Shown piece by piece: positions 5,154 through 7,377 of a stretch of DNA of 7,377 nucleotides (within the stretch, counting starts at the first letter, position 1; each line of letters starts with the position of its first letter). Below the pieces are notes generated by a model. It ran no database searches and was not told the DNA's origin. It saw only the letters and a list, made by a program, of their open reading frames with translations. The position numbers and the translations under genes were made by a program. The DNA comes from an uncultured Candidatus Melainabacteria bacterium (GTDB taxonomy: Bacteria; Cyanobacteriota; Vampirovibrionia; Gastranaerophilales; Gastranaerophilaceae): the NCBI GenBank assembly GCA_934773085.1, contig CAKVMU010000084.1, positions 1 to 7,377 of the forward strand, given 5' to 3'.

Positions 5154-5420
5154 ATGACGGATGAAAACATCATCAGAGGTGATTTCAGCGGAGGCAAACC
5201 GAGAGAGTCTGCAAGAGATGAACGCTTGTTTTCTGAAAAGGATGTTTTAAAGTGCAGTTTTTGTGGACGTAATTCTTCCGAAGTCTTAAAAATGGTTAAA
5301 GGTCCCGGAGTGAATATATGTTCAGAGTGTGTAATGGTTGCGGTTCAGTACCTTGTAATGAAAGATTGTATGCCGTCTGAAGAATCTCAGAAGATTCTTG
5401 ATATGTTTTGGAAAAAATAA
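5154..5420 (+). CDS. Standalone ClpX-type C4 zinc-finger protein
   Basis: 88 aa. Residues 34-59 match the N-terminal zinc-binding domain of the ClpX unfoldase: CSFC (C34, C37), an 18-residue spacer containing KGPGV, then CSEC (C56, C59). In ClpX this domain dimerises and recruits substrates and adaptors. Here there is no AAA+ ATPase: the protein ends 29 residues after the last Cys with a helix and an aromatic/basic tail (MFWKK). The N-terminal 33 residues are polar, charged and probably disordered. It could bind ClpX adaptors or substrates, or mix with the ClpX N-domain, but this is inference. AAGGAG lies 8 nt before the ATG. It is the first gene of a tight operon (next gene 9 nt away). It is not a truncated clpX, because the next gene starts immediately and is unrelated. 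Confidence 0.85.
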   Translation: MTDENIIRGDFSGGKPRESARDERLFSEKDVLKCSFCGRNSSEVLKMVKGPGVNICSECVMVAVQYLVMKDCMPSEESQKILDMFWKK

Positions 5421-5429
5421 GAGGTTTGG

Positions 5430-7025
5430 ATGAATAAAATACAAATAAAAGCAGAAATATTGGCGACATTAAACGCTTTGCAGACAGCATTTGTTCCTGA
5501 TTCTTCATTATTAACTGATTTGAAAAAGATTGAGGATAAAAAAGCTGTTGTAGATATTTTGATAAGAGAACTTCAAAATGCAAATGAGCACAAATCTCTT
5601 ATGGTTTGCTGGTTGTTAACAGAATTGATTGATAAGGATACCTTGAATGACGATTTGTGGAATGTTATCAAGAGTTCAGAATACAATGACCATATCAAAA
5701 TGATTGCTTTTAATATGTTAAAGGATTTGGGCAATAAGATTGACTATGAAGTTATAAGCGGATATTTTGAAAAGTTTAATGAATTAATCAATAAGGAAAC
5801 AAAAGAACTTTTGGAAACTGCGATTATGAATCCGGAAGCGCAAATTGATTTTATGGACTTTTTGAATGCTTTGTCTGATGAAGATAAAATTTTGTTAATA
5901 AAATCTCTTGATGAGGATTACGCAAATGACGCTCTTGCAAACATTGTAATTCCCGTTTTCTTGTATTATATGGATACAAAAGTCGGGGACGTTGCTCTGG
6001 AAATCCTTGCAAAAACCAAGTCGCAACTGGCTTTTCATGCGCTGGAAAATGCAATACAGCATGTGGACGAATCCACGCAGTCCAAAATCAACAAAGCTCT
6101 CTCAGAGCTTAAGTTATCAGGAATAAGAGTTGATAATACAAAAGAATTTTATAAAGGGATTCTAAAGGAGTCAAAACCGTATAAGTCCTATATTTCATTC
6201 CCTGATGGTCACGGAAATTTGGCGATAATATTCTCAAGAATAAGAAAAGATAGAACTTTGCAATTCTTGGCGATAGTAATTAATCCGAGATATGGTATTT
6301 TAGATTCTTTTGGCTTCAATTCTATGTCTGAACGGGATTTTTATAGAATTGTGGATAAATTCTATAATTATCAAGAAAAATACGAGATAGAACCGGAAAT
6401 TATCAAATATTATCTTTCTCAAGCGGCAGAAAGTTCTTATTTAAATAATGAATCGCTTCCGTATGAATATATTTGTTGGGAAAGTATTTTTCTTGATATT
6501 GAACCTAAAAAACCGGAGATTCCGTTAGACAAAAAAGAACTTAATCAAAAAGAAATTGATGCTCTGTGTTTGAGTGAATATGTTCAAAACTGGTTTTTTG
6601 ATGAGATTACATCTCCGGAATTTAAAAATTTTATAGATAAGTTGTCATATGAATTCAAGAAAAACAATTTTAATGTAGACTTAGACAAATTTATTGCTGA
6701 TAATTACGATAGTGTATATACAGCTCAAGAGCTTGCATATATGATTGTAATCTTCAATGTTGCAGCATATTTGAGATATATTAAAGGCGATAAGGAATTG
6801 GCTCAAGTTTTCTATTCTTTGGGTACAAACTATGCTTTCTTAACTAATATTTTGAGGAAGAGTATCTATGAATTCTATATTGGCAAAAGATATCTTCTTA
6901 AAAATCAAAGAAAGGCATCAAATTTATTTGAGCAAAAATTGACTCCAAAGTCAGATGATTTTAAACTCCTTCAGTTAGATATGATAATTTCAAGTATAGA
7001 AGCAAAGTGGGTAGACAATGCATAA
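5430..7025 (+). CDS. Protein of unknown function, helical-repeat (HEAT-like) N-terminus
   Basis: 531 aa, not assigned to a named family. There is no signal peptide or clear transmembrane segment, so it is probably cytosolic. Residues 1-230 look like consecutive amphipathic helix pairs (for example 37-70, 74-101, 150-180, 184-212), as in HEAT/ARM-type scaffolds. Residues 250-300 change character and look beta-rich, around YISFPDGHGN and LQFLAIVINPRYGILDSFGF. The rest (300-531) is again helical, rich in Tyr, Phe, Lys and Glu. No catalytic motif is evident. The start is ATG 5430 with GAGG (5421-5424) 5 nt upstream, directly after the zinc-finger stop. The end overlaps yqgF by 8 nt (stop 7023-7025, yqgF ATG 7018), which suggests translational coupling. 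A scaffold or binding role is possible but unproven. Confidence is for a real gene. Confidence 0.85.
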   Translation: MNKIQIKAEILATLNALQTAFVPDSSLLTDLKKIEDKKAVVDILIRELQNANEHKSLMVCWLLTELIDKDTLNDDLWNVIKSSEYNDHIKMIAFNMLKDLGNKIDYEVISGYFEKFNELINKETKELLETAIMNPEAQIDFMDFLNALSDEDKILLIKSLDEDYANDALANIVIPVFLYYMDTKVGDVALEILAKTKSQLAFHALENAIQHVDESTQSKINKALSELKLSGIRVDNTKEFYKGILKESKPYKSYISFPDGHGNLAIIFSRIRKDRTLQFLAIVINPRYGILDSFGFNSMSERDFYRIVDKFYNYQEKYEIEPEIIKYYLSQAAESSYLNNESLPYEYICWESIFLDIEPKKPEIPLDKKELNQKEIDALCLSEYVQNWFFDEITSPEFKNFIDKLSYEFKKNNFNVDLDKFIADNYDSVYTAQELAYMIVIFNVAAYLRYIKGDKELAQVFYSLGTNYAFLTNILRKSIYEFYIGKRYLLKNQRKASNLFEQKLTPKSDDFKLLQLDMIISSIEAKWVDNA

Positions 7026-7377
7026 AGTAATGGCTTTGGATGTTGGAACAAAACGTATCGGAATAGCCCTAAGTGATTATTTACAGGTGATTGCGGTTCC
7101 GCATTCTTTTATATCAAGAGAACCTGAAGCGCAAGCAATTGAGCAAATTGTAAAAATTGCAAAAGAAAACGGGGTCGAAAAAATAGTTGTTGGTGTTCCT
7201 GTTAATATGGATGATTCAGTAGGGTTTCAAGCACAGAATTGTATAGATTTTGCACACAAAATTTCTGGTTTTGATATAATATTTGAAGATGAACGCTTAA
7301 CATCAGAGGAAGCCGAAGAAAATCTACGTTCAAGGAAATTCGATTTTCGAAAAAACAAGGGGCTTGTGGATATGGAA
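7018..7377 (+). CDS. yqgF: YqgF/RuvX-family RNase H-fold nuclease (partial, C-terminus missing)
   Basis: The first 120 residues are present and the frame is still open at the window edge. The family is the YqgF (RuvX) RNase H-fold nucleases, linked to 5'-end processing of pre-16S rRNA and proposed as Holliday-junction resolvases. Visible features are ALDVGTKRIGIALSD with the first catalytic acid D8, IVVGVPVNMDDSVGFQAQ (56-73), FEDERLTSEEAE (89-100) with E90-D91-E92, and the start of the C-terminal motif KGLVDME with D118, the third acidic position. Typical proteins are about 135-150 aa, so only a short tail is missing. ATG 7018 lies inside the end of the preceding gene and has only a weak purine-rich site (AGTGGG) upstream, so translation is probably coupled. 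A second in-frame ATG at 7030 is less likely because it would shorten the first strand. Confidence 0.93.
   Translation, partial: MHKVMALDVGTKRIGIALSDYLQVIAVPHSFISREPEAQAIEQIVKIAKENGVEKIVVGVPVNMDDSVGFQAQNCIDFAHKISGFDIIFEDERLTSEEAEENLRSRKFDFRKNKGLVDME

Noticed and set aside
5154..7025. The zinc-finger gene and the following gene as a frameshifted full-length clpX
   Set aside because: The downstream protein has no Walker A/B, sensor or pore-loop motifs of a AAA+ ATPase and has its own start and ribosome binding site.

Overview
This is an AT-rich bacterial window carrying housekeeping genes, all on the + strand. Gene starts use clear AGGAG-type Shine-Dalgarno sites, with one exception (mutS2). 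MutS2, AroE and YqgF/RuvX, the standalone ClpX-type zinc finger and the low GC would fit an uncultured Gram-positive-like or Melainabacteria/Vampirovibrionia-type (non-photosynthetic Cyanobacteriota) genome. That placement is a low-confidence impression; nothing in the window fixes the taxon.

Layout. Bases 1-80 are the C-terminal tail of a membrane protein, followed by a terminator. Then comes a monocistronic unit: promoter, type I glyceraldehyde-3-phosphate dehydrogenase (261-1265) and a strong intrinsic terminator. Bases 1321-1842 hold no credible gene but are dense in secondary structure. They contain an 18-bp perfect inverted repeat whose purine arm continues into a perfect 15-nt mirror repeat, a 90-bp dispersed-repeat-like element with nested hairpins, several further hairpins, and a terminator-like stem overlapping the mutS2 promoter. 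MutS2 (1843-4200, 785 aa with a C-terminal Smr domain) appears to be made from a leaderless or nearly leaderless mRNA. Shikimate dehydrogenase AroE (4237-5079) follows closely. The last unit starts at about 5103: an 88-aa standalone ClpX-type C4 zinc-finger protein, then a 531-aa unrecognised helical-repeat-like protein 9 nt later, then YqgF/RuvX overlapping that gene by 8 nt and running off the window.

How the genes relate. The functions are mostly independent: central carbon metabolism (Gap), nucleic-acid or ribosome quality control (MutS2), aromatic precursor synthesis (AroE), and a tightly packed zinc-finger / unknown / YqgF operon. The most unusual features are the triplex-capable repeat and repeat-derived element upstream of mutS2, the leaderless mutS2 start, the recurrence of the -35 hexamer TTGCGT before mutS2, aroE and the zinc-finger gene, and the orphan ClpX zinc-binding domain linked to a protein of unknown function.
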